DNA of 12,702 nucleotides from Flavobacteriaceae bacterium. Lineage in GTDB: Bacteria > Bacteroidota > Bacteroidia > Flavobacteriales > Flavobacteriaceae. The stretch is taken from assembly GCA_947472705.1 (NCBI GenBank), contig CANJDA010000052.1, positions 1-12,702 of the forward strand, in the 5' to 3' direction. Under the pieces are notes generated by a model. That model ran no database searches. It had not been told where the DNA came from and was given only the letters and a program-made list of their open reading frames with translations. The translations under genes and the position numbers were made by a program. Positions 1 through 6,581 of the stretch are shown piece by piece (the first letter of the stretch is position 1; each line of letters begins with the position of its first letter).

Positions 1-1803
1 AATGGATTGTTGGGCTTTTACATTAGGATTAACCACTCCGTCCATATCTCTTAACTCACGGTAAAATGGTGGCTGATGATACATTCCTGTAGAAAATCGG
101 AAGACCATGTCTTTTTCCCAATCAGGCTTTAAAGTCAATTGTGCTCTCGGACTAAAAACCGTTTGTGTTTTTCCAGTAGCTATACCATCTCCAGATACAA
201 CCCAGCTATGAAAACGAGCTCCGGCATTAAGCCACAATTGATTTTCGCCTAATTTAGTTTTGGTACTCCATTGTGCATAACCTGAAAATCGGTTGATATC
301 AACAAAATTGGTAGCTCTTAAATTATGATAAGGCACCAAAGGTCCAGTATATGGATTTCCCGGTTGGTTATTTGGCAAATGAACTGGTGGTGGGTTAATC
401 GAAAAACCAGCAGAGTCAATTACTTCCCATTCTACAATTCGATCTCGAATATTTTCTCGAGTGTATTTGAAGCCCCACTCTATCAAATGTTTTTTATTTT
501 TGATTTGATGTACGCCTTTTACTTCTGCATTAAAAATTAATGCATCTAAATCATTTCGCGCATGGTTTAATTGGGTTCCAATACCTCTATTATAGGTTAC
601 TTGTCCTAAAGTTTCAGAGCCGATATTGGTGTCTACTTCACCCAAAAAATAAGCAGCTAGTATATCAAAATACTCTTGCTCCTGGGTGTGATATATGGAG
701 CTAATTAACTTAAATGTGTTGTTTTCATTAGCCACATAATTTGTTTTGAAAGCTCCAAAAAGTGTTCGGTATTTATCGTTTTCTTGTCCTTCGTAGAAAA
801 CTTGCAAAGCAATTGGTTCATCAATGGTACCAAAATTTGTTTGACGAGACAATGGCTGATAATTGTATTTGTTTTGAGAAACGTTTCCTAAAAAACTATA
901 TTGCCATCTTTTATTTGGATTGAAATTTATATTGGTTTGAACATCTATAAATGTTGGGTGATAATTGGTAGATGTTTCTTGGCTGTTCACCAAAAGGGAA
1001 TTATCTCGATACCGAACTCCTGTAATAGCCGACCATTTTTTATTTTTTGAAACTCCTTCTCCTGTTAAACTTCCTCCCAAGAAACTAGCTTCAGCTGTGA
1101 TGCCAAATTTGGTTGGTTTTCTATAGGTAATATCCAAAACCGATGATAATTTATCACCATATTTGGCTTGAAATCCTCCGGCAGAAAAATCTACATTCTG
1201 CACCATATCGGTATTGGTAAAACTCAAACCTTCTTGTTGTCCTGATCGAATTAAAAACGGTCTATAGACTTCAATTTCGTTTACATACACTAAATTTTCG
1301 TCGTAATTTCCTCCACGAACATTATAACCCGAACTCAATTCGTTATTGGCATTTACACCGGCAAATGTTTTCAAAACACTTTCTACTCCGGGCATCGCAC
1401 TGGTGTTTCTTCTTATGGTTTCGGGGTCGATAGTGGTTATTCCTTGTACTCTTCTTTTACTGCTAGTGATAACAACCTCACTCAATTGATCAGCTTTATC
1501 ATTCATTACGGCATGCCACTCAAGATTTTCATTTGGTTTTAATTCAAATGTAGCCGTTATCTTTTTTAAGGATACGTGTGTAAAAACCAAGACTACTTTT
1601 TGATTGGCAGGTACAGTAATTTGATAGAACCCATTAGCATCTGTGGTAACCGATTTAGTTTGGTAACTTACATTAACATTTTCAACGGGTTTGCTGTTTT
1701 CATCAAGTACTACTCCAGCTACTTTGGCGGTTTGATTTTGAGCAAAAGCTATAATACTAAAAGTAAAAAAAAGGAGCGTGAAAAGGAATTTATTTGTTCT
1801 CAA
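1..1803 (-). CDS. TonB-dependent receptor with N-terminal carboxypeptidase-like domain, C-terminus cut by window edge
   Basis: Outer-membrane active-transport receptor, powered by TonB-ExbB-ExbD; the substrate cannot be told from sequence. I translated the minus strand by hand: 601 codons are open from 1803 to the window edge, so only the last strands of the barrel are missing. Residues 1-21 form a signal peptide (hydrophobic stretch FLFTLLFFTFSIIAFA, then Q). Residues about 26-100 match the carboxypeptidase-regulatory-like beta domain found at the front of Bacteroidetes receptors. Residues about 107-118 (LSEVVITSSKRR) could serve as the TonB-contact segment. Residues about 125-235 are the plug, with the hallmark SSGYNVRGGNYDENLVYVNEIEVY. 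The rest is barrel with many aromatic strands. It is not a SusC type and no susD lies beside it. The start is inferred as TTG at 1801-1803: the first in-frame ATG is residue 100, which would remove both signal peptide and first domain. It follows the peptidase gene by 9 bases in the same frame, so co-transcription is likely. A -7-like TATCTTTG lies at 1845-1852 without a spaced TTG. Confidence 0.92.
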   Translation of the reverse strand, partial: MRTNKFLFTLLFFTFSIIAFAQNQTAKVAGVVLDENSKPVENVNVSYQTKSVTTDANGFYQITVPANQKVVLVFTHVSLKKITATFELKPNENLEWHAVMNDKADQLSEVVITSSKRRVQGITTIDPETIRRNTSAMPGVESVLKTFAGVNANNELSSGYNVRGGNYDENLVYVNEIEVYRPFLIRSGQQEGLSFTNTDMVQNVDFSAGGFQAKYGDKLSSVLDITYRKPTKFGITAEASFLGGSLTGEGVSKNKKWSAITGVRYRDNSLLVNSQETSTNYHPTFIDVQTNINFNPNKRWQYSFLGNVSQNKYNYQPLSRQTNFGTIDEPIALQVFYEGQENDKYRTLFGAFKTNYVANENNTFKLISSIYHTQEQEYFDILAAYFLGEVDTNIGSETLGQVTYNRGIGTQLNHARNDLDALIFNAEVKGVHQIKNKKHLIEWGFKYTRENIRDRIVEWEVIDSAGFSINPPPVHLPNNQPGNPYTGPLVPYHNLRATNFVDINRFSGYAQWSTKTKLGENQLWLNAGARFHSWVVSGDGIATGKTQTVFSPRAQLTLKPDWEKDMVFRFSTGMYHQPPFYRELRDMDGVVNPNVKAQQSI

Positions 1804-1812
1804 ACTGTATAA

Positions 1813-3510
1813 TTAAGGTTTTTGACTTCTAAAAAATTGTGTTTCAAAGATAGTAGAATTTCCAACATTATCAGTAATGACGATATTTAAATCGTTTTTT
1901 CCTTCGTCAACAATACCGTCAGCAAAGCGATGAATGAGTTTTTTGGTTTTGGGTTCGTATTCCAATAATATCCATTTCCCATTAAGATAACCATTGTAAC
2001 TTTTAATACCAGAGCCTTCATCCGAAATGGTAAACTGCAATTCGTTCATATTACTAATCCACTTGCCTCCTATTTTTTTATCGATTTTAATTTTGGGAGG
2101 CATACCATCTTTGATTAACTTATAATCACCTAAAATTTTGGTGTAAATTGTAAACGAATTTTTAAAGCGTTTAGTATTGTAGTAATTTATTTTTTTCCCA
2201 TCTATTAAACCAATAAACATTTTTTCTCTGTTTTTTTCTGTGGTCAAAGAATCTTCAAATGATACTGAAAAATTGGCAAAAGCTGGCACTACATCTTCAT
2301 GTACTTTGGCAACATTATTTTTAACTTCAAAATTCATATAAAAATCATCTAAAAATGTATCTGTTGGCATGGTAACCGTTACATTGTCTAGTGCAAAAAT
2401 GTTTTCTTTTTTTGTTTTAACTAAATATTTTGAAGTAATAGGCACTTCACTGACTTTGGCAGGCAAATTAGAGTACTGAATTGGTATAAAAACTTTTGTC
2501 ATATTGCCAAAAAAATCAGCAATTTCAATACGATAGGATTGACTAATGTTGGAATTCACTTCAATAATTCCATTAGTCGCATCGGAGTGGATTAAACTTA
2601 AAGGATAAGGGTTTTTCATGAATAGTTTTTGAACACGTTGTCCCAATTTTTTATAGCGTCCATAATCAATCAAGGCATTGACATAACGTGTTTCATCGAA
2701 AGCGAAAGTATCAAATTGATACCCAAAGTCGGGCTTTCCGTTTAAAAAGGTCTGCACACTAAATACTCCATTTGAATTCCAAGACACATTATCATAGTCG
2801 ATTGTAGTCACACCAAAACCTATTTTTCCAGTAGCTGAAATTTTTTCAGCAATATAAGTTCCATCATCTTGTAATGTGAGATTAACAGAAATTGGTCTTT
2901 TAGACTGATTAACAATGGTATTTTCATCCAAAGAATAAACCCACAAACTATTTAAAAGCGGCCTTTTTCCATCTGGAATTAAAGCATCAAAACCAAAATA
3001 CATTGGATTGATAATTTTTTCTGATTTGGTATCTCTAATTTCAAAATGAAGATGTGGTCCATCAGAGCCCCCTGTATTTCCTGAAACGGCGATAATATCA
3101 CCTTTTTTTATCAATAATTCGTTTGAATTAAAAGCAACATCTATTTCATAGGACTTGGCTTTATACTGTTCTCTTTTAATCAATTTTTCAACATTACCAA
3201 CACCACTTTGCAAATGTCCATATACAGTGGTGTAACCATTGGGATGTGTAATATAAATAGCTTTACCATATCCAATTTCTGAAATTTTTATACGAGAAAC
3301 ATAACCATCAGCGGCAGCAAAGACATTGAATCCTTCTTTTTGTTGGGTTTTAAAATCAAATCCAGAATGAATGTGATTGAAACGTAATTCACCAAAATTA
3401 CCAGCCAATTGCAAAGGAATATCTAAAGGCGATTGGAAATAGTCTTTCGGGTATTGACTTTGCCCTAATACAATTGAAGAAAGCAAAAAAAGAAACCAAA
3501 AATTCTTCAT
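1813..3510 (-). CDS. Secreted M23 (LytM-type) metallopeptidase with large C-terminal beta-rich region
   Basis: Probable zinc endopeptidase acting on peptidoglycan cross-bridges or on an envelope protein. A signal peptide covers residues 1-16 or so (MKNFWFLFLLSSIVLG). The LytM domain spans about 35-175 and keeps the family's residues: H48 and D52 in HSGFD, H99 in VYGHLQ, and H153/H155 in GPHLHFEIRD, with the usual zinc ligands being H48, D52 and H155. It therefore looks catalytically intact, unlike degenerate EnvC/NlpD-type activators. About 390 residues follow. I recognise no named family there, but two stretches end in a D-x-x-G-N turn (ADFFGN at 331-336 and TDNVGN at 546-551), as in Ig-like beta sandwiches. 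The ATG at 3508-3510 directly precedes the signal peptide. A candidate promoter is at 3527-3559. The TonB receptor lies just downstream in the same frame. Confidence 0.92.
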   Translation of the reverse strand: MKNFWFLFLLSSIVLGQSQYPKDYFQSPLDIPLQLAGNFGELRFNHIHSGFDFKTQQKEGFNVFAAADGYVSRIKISEIGYGKAIYITHPNGYTTVYGHLQSGVGNVEKLIKREQYKAKSYEIDVAFNSNELLIKKGDIIAVSGNTGGSDGPHLHFEIRDTKSEKIINPMYFGFDALIPDGKRPLLNSLWVYSLDENTIVNQSKRPISVNLTLQDDGTYIAEKISATGKIGFGVTTIDYDNVSWNSNGVFSVQTFLNGKPDFGYQFDTFAFDETRYVNALIDYGRYKKLGQRVQKLFMKNPYPLSLIHSDATNGIIEVNSNISQSYRIEIADFFGNMTKVFIPIQYSNLPAKVSEVPITSKYLVKTKKENIFALDNVTVTMPTDTFLDDFYMNFEVKNNVAKVHEDVVPAFANFSVSFEDSLTTEKNREKMFIGLIDGKKINYYNTKRFKNSFTIYTKILGDYKLIKDGMPPKIKIDKKIGGKWISNMNELQFTISDEGSGIKSYNGYLNGKWILLEYEPKTKKLIHRFADGIVDEGKNDLNIVITDNVGNSTIFETQFFRSQKP

Positions 3511-3526
3511 AAAATAAGTTGTTTGG

Positions 3527-3559
3527 CTAAGATACTAAAAAGTGAGTAAAAATTTACAA
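3527..3559 (-). promoter_or_regulatory. Candidate promoter for the M23 peptidase gene (variant -7 box)
   Basis: On the minus strand, TTG (3557-3559) is followed after 22 bases by TATCTTAG (3527-3534). This differs from the Bacteroidetes -7 consensus TAnnTTTG at one base. It lies 17 bases from the peptidase ATG. The same 9-mer TATCTTAGC occurs upstream of the receiver-domain gene at 6550-6558. No mapped start supports it, so it is only a candidate. Confidence 0.35.
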
Positions 3560-3641
3560 CTAGGTGAGATATTTGTAACTAATTAAAACACAAAATATTA
3601 AAACAAACTACGAAAAAAGAAATAAATAATTGCCAAAACTA

Positions 3642-3671
3642 TTGTGCAAACAAAATAGAATTCTAACTTTG
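3642..3671 (+). promoter_or_regulatory. Promoter for the coiled-coil/zapA operon
   Basis: TTG at 3642-3644, a 19-base spacer, then TAACTTTG at 3664-3671. This is a full match to the Bacteroidetes primary sigma consensus (TTG about 19 bases before TAnnTTTG). Transcription would start near 3678, leaving a leader of about 20 bases before the ATG at 3699. Confidence 0.7.
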
Positions 3672-3698
3672 TAAAGTAAGTAATGAATAAAGTATTTC

Positions 3699-3989
3699 AT
3701 GAGTGAAATTGCAGAAATAATTGATTCTCTTGAAAATAGAATTCAAAAACTTTTTATTAAAATAGAAAGTTTAGAGAAGAATTCTGTTGGTTTAAAAGCA
3801 GAATTAGAAAAAGCAATGACTATGATTCAAAAGCAATCTGATGAGATTGTAACTTTGAAATCAGAAAATGAATCACTCAAAATGGCTAATTCATTATTAG
3901 GCGGTGAAGAAAATAAACGAGATACCAAGCTTAAAATAAATTCATTAATCAGAGAAATAGATTACTGTATAGCGCAGTTATCAGACTAA
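3699..3989 (+). CDS. Small coiled-coil protein encoded directly before zapA (ZapB-like candidate)
   Basis: A 96-residue cytoplasmic protein with no signal peptide or membrane segment. Residues about 5-65 are a nearly continuous heptad-type coiled coil rich in E, K, I and L. A short GGEEN turn follows at 69-73, then a second amphipathic helix (about 77-95, INSLIREIDYCIAQL) that looks like the conserved tail. It ends 3 bases before zapA and sits right behind a consensus promoter, so the two are certainly co-transcribed. Size and shape resemble the division factor ZapB of Escherichia coli, an approximately 80-residue coiled coil that binds ZapA at the FtsZ ring. I see no clear sequence match to ZapB, so a shared role with ZapA is inferred from architecture and position only. 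Proteins of this kind are usually left as hypothetical. Confidence 0.85.
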   Translation: MSEIAEIIDSLENRIQKLFIKIESLEKNSVGLKAELEKAMTMIQKQSDEIVTLKSENESLKMANSLLGGEENKRDTKLKINSLIREIDYCIAQLSD

Positions 3990-3992
3990 AAC

Positions 3993-4289
3993 ATGGATGA
4001 AAAGCTTAAAATAAAGTTATCAATTGCCGACAGAGTTTATCCGTTAACGGTAGACATGTCACAGGAGGAAGGGCTGAGAAGTGCTTCTAAGAAAATTGAT
4101 GCTATGATTAAGCAATTCGAGGAAAACTATGCTGTTCGCGACAAACAAGATGTATTGGCCATGTGTGCTTTACAATTTGCGTCACAAGTAGAACAAAAAC
4201 AAGTGGACAATTCTATTGATGGTAAAGAAACTCTAGAAAGATTAAAAAAAATTAATGATTTATTATTCGATTATCTCGAAAAAAAATAA
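3993..4289 (+). CDS. zapA: Cell division protein ZapA
   Basis: Promotes bundling of FtsZ filaments and stability of the Z-ring at midcell. The 98 residues match the family layout. An N-terminal beta-rich part (KLKIKLSIADRVYPLTVD, residues 4-21) leads into a helix with EEGLRSASKKIDAMIKQFE (25-43), the core ZapA motif. The segment DKQDVLAMCALQFASQVE (50-67) is also typical, followed by a C-terminal dimerisation helix ending LLFDYLEKK. It begins 3 bases after the coiled-coil gene and shares its promoter. An apparent 6S RNA lies directly downstream. The order zapA then 6S RNA is also seen in E. coli (zapA-ssrS), which supports both calls. Confidence 0.93.
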   Translation: MDEKLKIKLSIADRVYPLTVDMSQEEGLRSASKKIDAMIKQFEENYAVRDKQDVLAMCALQFASQVEQKQVDNSIDGKETLERLKKINDLLFDYLEKK

Positions 4290-4312
4290 CGTTCATATCA
4301 CAATTTACAATA

Positions 4313-4474
4313 CCGCCTACATTAGATTTTAATTGGTAAACTCAACACTAACAAATTAGAATGAGCAAATCATCGTTACTAAAGCATGCCTCGCTTGACG
4401 GGGAAACTTGACCAACGAGTTAGCTCAAAACTTGTCCTTACGAGTTTATGCATTCACCTAATGTAGGCTTTTTT
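4313..4474 (+). ncRNA. ssrS: 6S RNA (candidate), rod-shaped RNA between zapA and rny
   Basis: 6S RNA binds the housekeeping RNA polymerase holoenzyme by mimicking an open promoter. The 208-base gap here folds by eye into one long rod. An 11-bp perfect closing stem pairs 4315-4325 with 4458-4468 (GCCTACATTAG/CTAATGTAGGC). A 7-bp stem pairs 4337-4343 with 4442-4448. A large open bubble follows, formed by 4344-4361 and 4428-4441. Beyond it are short stems 4362-4366/4423-4427 and 4373-4377/4414-4418, and a terminal hairpin 4389-4393/4399-4403 (CCTCG-CTTGA-CGGGG). Six T residues (4469-4474) follow the closing stem, as at an intrinsic terminator. Length (about 155 bases), rod shape with central bubble, and place after zapA all fit 6S RNA. 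No reading frame of note occupies the gap. I found no consensus promoter just before it, so it may be processed from the zapA transcript. Ends are approximate. Confidence 0.75.
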
Positions 4475-4493
4475 ATATATAAACACTAACAAA
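4344..4493 (+). repeat. 12-base direct repeat: one copy in the RNA bubble, one in the rny leader
   Basis: AACACTAACAAA occurs at 4344-4355, in the 5' strand of the predicted 6S RNA central bubble, and again at 4482-4493, ending 4 bases before the rny ATG. The copies are exact and 138 bases apart. The sequence is A/C-rich, as flavobacterial leaders often are, so chance is possible. Confidence 0.5.
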
Positions 4494-4497
4494 AAAA

Positions 4498-6060
4498 ATG
4501 GGAACTATACTAATTATAATTGCGTTAATCGCTGGAGTTGGAGGAGGTTTTGGAATTGCAAAATACCTCGAAAAAAACAACACTTCCAACATGGTTAAAA
4601 ATGCCAAAAAAGAAGCCTCAACAATTTTAAGAGATGCTAATGTTGAAGCAGAGAACATAAAGAAAGACAAATTACTACAAGCTAAGGAGAAATTTTTAGA
4701 ATTAAAATCAGAACACGAAAAAGAGATTTTAAACAAAGACAAAAAGATTGCTGAAGCTGAAAAAAGGATTCGAGATAAAGAATCACAAGTTTCTAGTGAA
4801 TTAGCCAAAGCCAAAAAAGTAAATGACGATTTTGAAGCCAAAACAACGGAATATACTTCAAAAATTGAGTTATTAGATAAGAAACAACAAGAGCTTGAAA
4901 AGCTTCACAAAAGCCAAGTAGAACAATTAGAAGTAATTTCAGGTCTATCGGCTGAAGACGCTAAAGAACAATTGGTAGAAAGCCTAAAAGCTGAAGCCAA
5001 AACAAAAGCCATGTCTCACATTCAAGACACCATTGAGGAAGCTAAATTAACCGCTCAACAAGAAGCCAAGAAAGTAATTATTAACACCATCCAACGTGTA
5101 GGGACTGAAGAAGCAGTAGAAAACTGTGTTTCAGTTTTTAACATTGAATCAGATGATGTTAAAGGTAGAATCATTGGTCGAGAAGGAAGAAATATTCGTG
5201 CTTTAGAAGCAGCCACTGGAGTTGAAATTATTGTAGATGATACACCTGAAGCAATTATCCTTTCTTGTTTTGATCCTGTACGAAGAGAAATTGCTCGTTT
5301 ATCGTTACATAAATTAGTTACTGACGGAAGAATTCATCCAGCTCGTATTGAAGAAGTAGTGGCAAAAACCACCAAACAAATAGATGATGAAATTATTGAA
5401 GTTGGTAAACGAACCGTAATCGACTTAGGAATTCATGGATTACATCCAGAATTGATTAAGGTGGTAGGAAGAATGAAATACCGTTCTTCATACGGTCAAA
5501 ACTTATTACAACACTCGCGCGAGGTTTCAAAACTTTGTGGTATTATGGCAGCTGAATTAGGATTGAATGTTAAATTAGCCAAACGTGCTGGTTTACTACA
5601 TGATATTGGAAAAGTACCTGATGCCGAAAGCGATTTACCACACGCTTTATTAGGAATGCAATGGGCAGAAAAATTTGGCGAAAAAGAAGAAGTGTGTAAC
5701 GCCATTGGAGCTCACCATGATGAAATTGAAATGAAGTACTTAATTTCCCCAATCATTCAGGTATGTGATGCTATTTCGGGCGCTAGACCAGGAGCAAGAC
5801 GTCAAGTGTTAGATTCTTATATTCAACGTTTGAAAGATTTAGAAAATATTGCTTTTGGATTTAATGGAGTCAAAAATGCTTATGCAATACAAGCTGGACG
5901 TGAACTTCGTGTAATTGTAGAAAGTGAAAAAGTAAGTGATGAAAATGCAGCTTCTCTTTCATTTGAAATTTCACAAAAAATACAAACCGAAATGACCTAT
6001 CCTGGTCAAGTTAAAATAACTGTTATTAGAGAAACTAGAGCGGTAAATATTGCTAAATAA
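4498..6060 (+). CDS. rny: Ribonuclease Y
   Basis: Membrane-anchored endoribonuclease that starts mRNA decay. The 520 residues show every domain in order. A single N-terminal membrane helix covers about 3-20. A long charged coiled coil covers about 25-195. The KH RNA-binding domain covers about 210-275, with the GRIIGREGRN loop at 223-232. The HD domain covers about 335-430, with H339, the catalytic dyad H368-D369 in GLLHDIGK, H406-H407 and D424 (QVCDAISGARPGARR). Length is normal for the family. The ATG lies 23 bases after the T-run of the 6S RNA candidate and I see no TAnnTTTG box in that short gap, so expression may depend on read-through from zapA or on a promoter inside the RNA gene. A strong terminator follows the stop codon. 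Confidence 0.97.
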   Translation: MGTILIIIALIAGVGGGFGIAKYLEKNNTSNMVKNAKKEASTILRDANVEAENIKKDKLLQAKEKFLELKSEHEKEILNKDKKIAEAEKRIRDKESQVSSELAKAKKVNDDFEAKTTEYTSKIELLDKKQQELEKLHKSQVEQLEVISGLSAEDAKEQLVESLKAEAKTKAMSHIQDTIEEAKLTAQQEAKKVIINTIQRVGTEEAVENCVSVFNIESDDVKGRIIGREGRNIRALEAATGVEIIVDDTPEAIILSCFDPVRREIARLSLHKLVTDGRIHPARIEEVVAKTTKQIDDEIIEVGKRTVIDLGIHGLHPELIKVVGRMKYRSSYGQNLLQHSREVSKLCGIMAAELGLNVKLAKRAGLLHDIGKVPDAESDLPHALLGMQWAEKFGEKEEVCNAIGAHHDEIEMKYLISPIIQVCDAISGARPGARRQVLDSYIQRLKDLENIAFGFNGVKNAYAIQAGRELRVIVESEKVSDENAASLSFEISQKIQTEMTYPGQVKITVIRETRAVNIAK

Positions 6061-6077
6061 TTATGATTTTCTATTAT

Positions 6078-6110
6078 AAAAAAAGAGCGACCATTAGGTC
6101 GCTCTTTTTT
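6078..6110. terminator. Bidirectional intrinsic terminator between rny and the receiver gene
   Basis: Perfect 8-bp stem GAGCGACC (6085-6092) and GGTCGCTC (6097-6104) with loop ATTA. It is flanked by seven A (6078-6084) and six T (6105-6110), so it works on both strands. It ends rny on the plus strand and the receiver gene on the minus strand, whose stop codon overlaps the T-run. Confidence 0.93.
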
Positions 6111-6504
6111 ATATACTAAATATAGATTTTATTGCTTCTATTGTTACTGGTTTTAGGTAATAATCTGTCACCTCATCTTCAAAATCTTTAGCCCTATTCT
6201 TATCTACAATATTATCAGATGAGCTAATTATGTAAATAATAATATCTTTTTTAATTTTTTCTTTAAGTAATTTAAACTCTTCTAAAAATTGCCATCCGTC
6301 AAGTATTGGCATGTTAATATCTAACAATATTAAATCAGGAGGTGTTTCGCCATTATTAAGCTTACTTTTAATTCCTTCTAATGCTAGTAATCCGTTTTCA
6401 AAAAAAGATGGGTTTAAGTTTATGCCATTATTTGTAAGCAATTTTTTGATAAGGAAATGATATATTTTATCATCATCAACAACAAAAACATCGTTAAATT
6501 TCAT
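6109..6504 (-). CDS. Stand-alone receiver-domain response regulator (CheY-like)
   Basis: A cytoplasmic single-domain phosphoacceptor of 131 residues with no output domain. The receiver residues are all present: acidic cluster D10-D12 in FVVDDDK, phospho-acceptor D62 in LILLDINMPILDGW, S94 at the switch Ser/Thr position, and K118-P119. It should therefore be phosphorylated by a histidine kinase, or by a phosphotransfer protein, encoded elsewhere; none lies in this window. Flavobacteria carry many such single receivers, often used as relays within larger phosphorelays. The MPILDGWQFLEEF segment is typical of that type. It is on the same strand as xerD, starting 73 bases after the xerD stop, and a candidate promoter overlaps the xerD end, so it may be expressed alone. 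It ends on the shared bidirectional terminator. Confidence 0.93.
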   Translation of the reverse strand: MKFNDVFVVDDDKIYHFLIKKLLTNNGINLNPSFFENGLLALEGIKSKLNNGETPPDLILLDINMPILDGWQFLEEFKLLKEKIKKDIIIYIISSSDNIVDKNRAKDFEDEVTDYYLKPVTIEAIKSIFSI

Positions 6505-6550
6505 ATTTTAAAAAAAGAGATTTGGGTTATTCTTTTGTTTAATATCGACG

Positions 6551-6581
6551 CTAAGATATATATAAATTTAATGTAATTCAA
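6551..6581 (-). promoter_or_regulatory. Candidate promoter for the receiver-domain gene (variant -7 box)
   Basis: On the minus strand, TTG (6579-6581) is followed after 20 bases by TATCTTAG (6551-6558), one base from the TAnnTTTG consensus. The TTG overlaps the xerD stop codon. The predicted leader is roughly 40 bases. The same box is seen upstream of the M23 peptidase gene. Confidence 0.35.

Noticed and set aside
325..540. Plus-strand open frames inside the TonB receptor (325-540 and 1576-1812)
   Set aside because: The opposite strand carries a continuous receptor frame with signal peptide, plug and barrel. These frames have no recognisable feature.
4473..4841. 122-codon open frame on the minus strand overlapping the start of rny
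   Set aside because: It lies opposite the coiled-coil part of rny, whose codon pattern (many A-rich Lys/Glu codons) leaves the reverse strand open. The product is a Ser/Phe-rich string with no domain.
5496..5752. Two short minus-strand open frames inside the rny HD-domain region
   Set aside because: They are mirror images of conserved rny coding sequence and have no plausible product.
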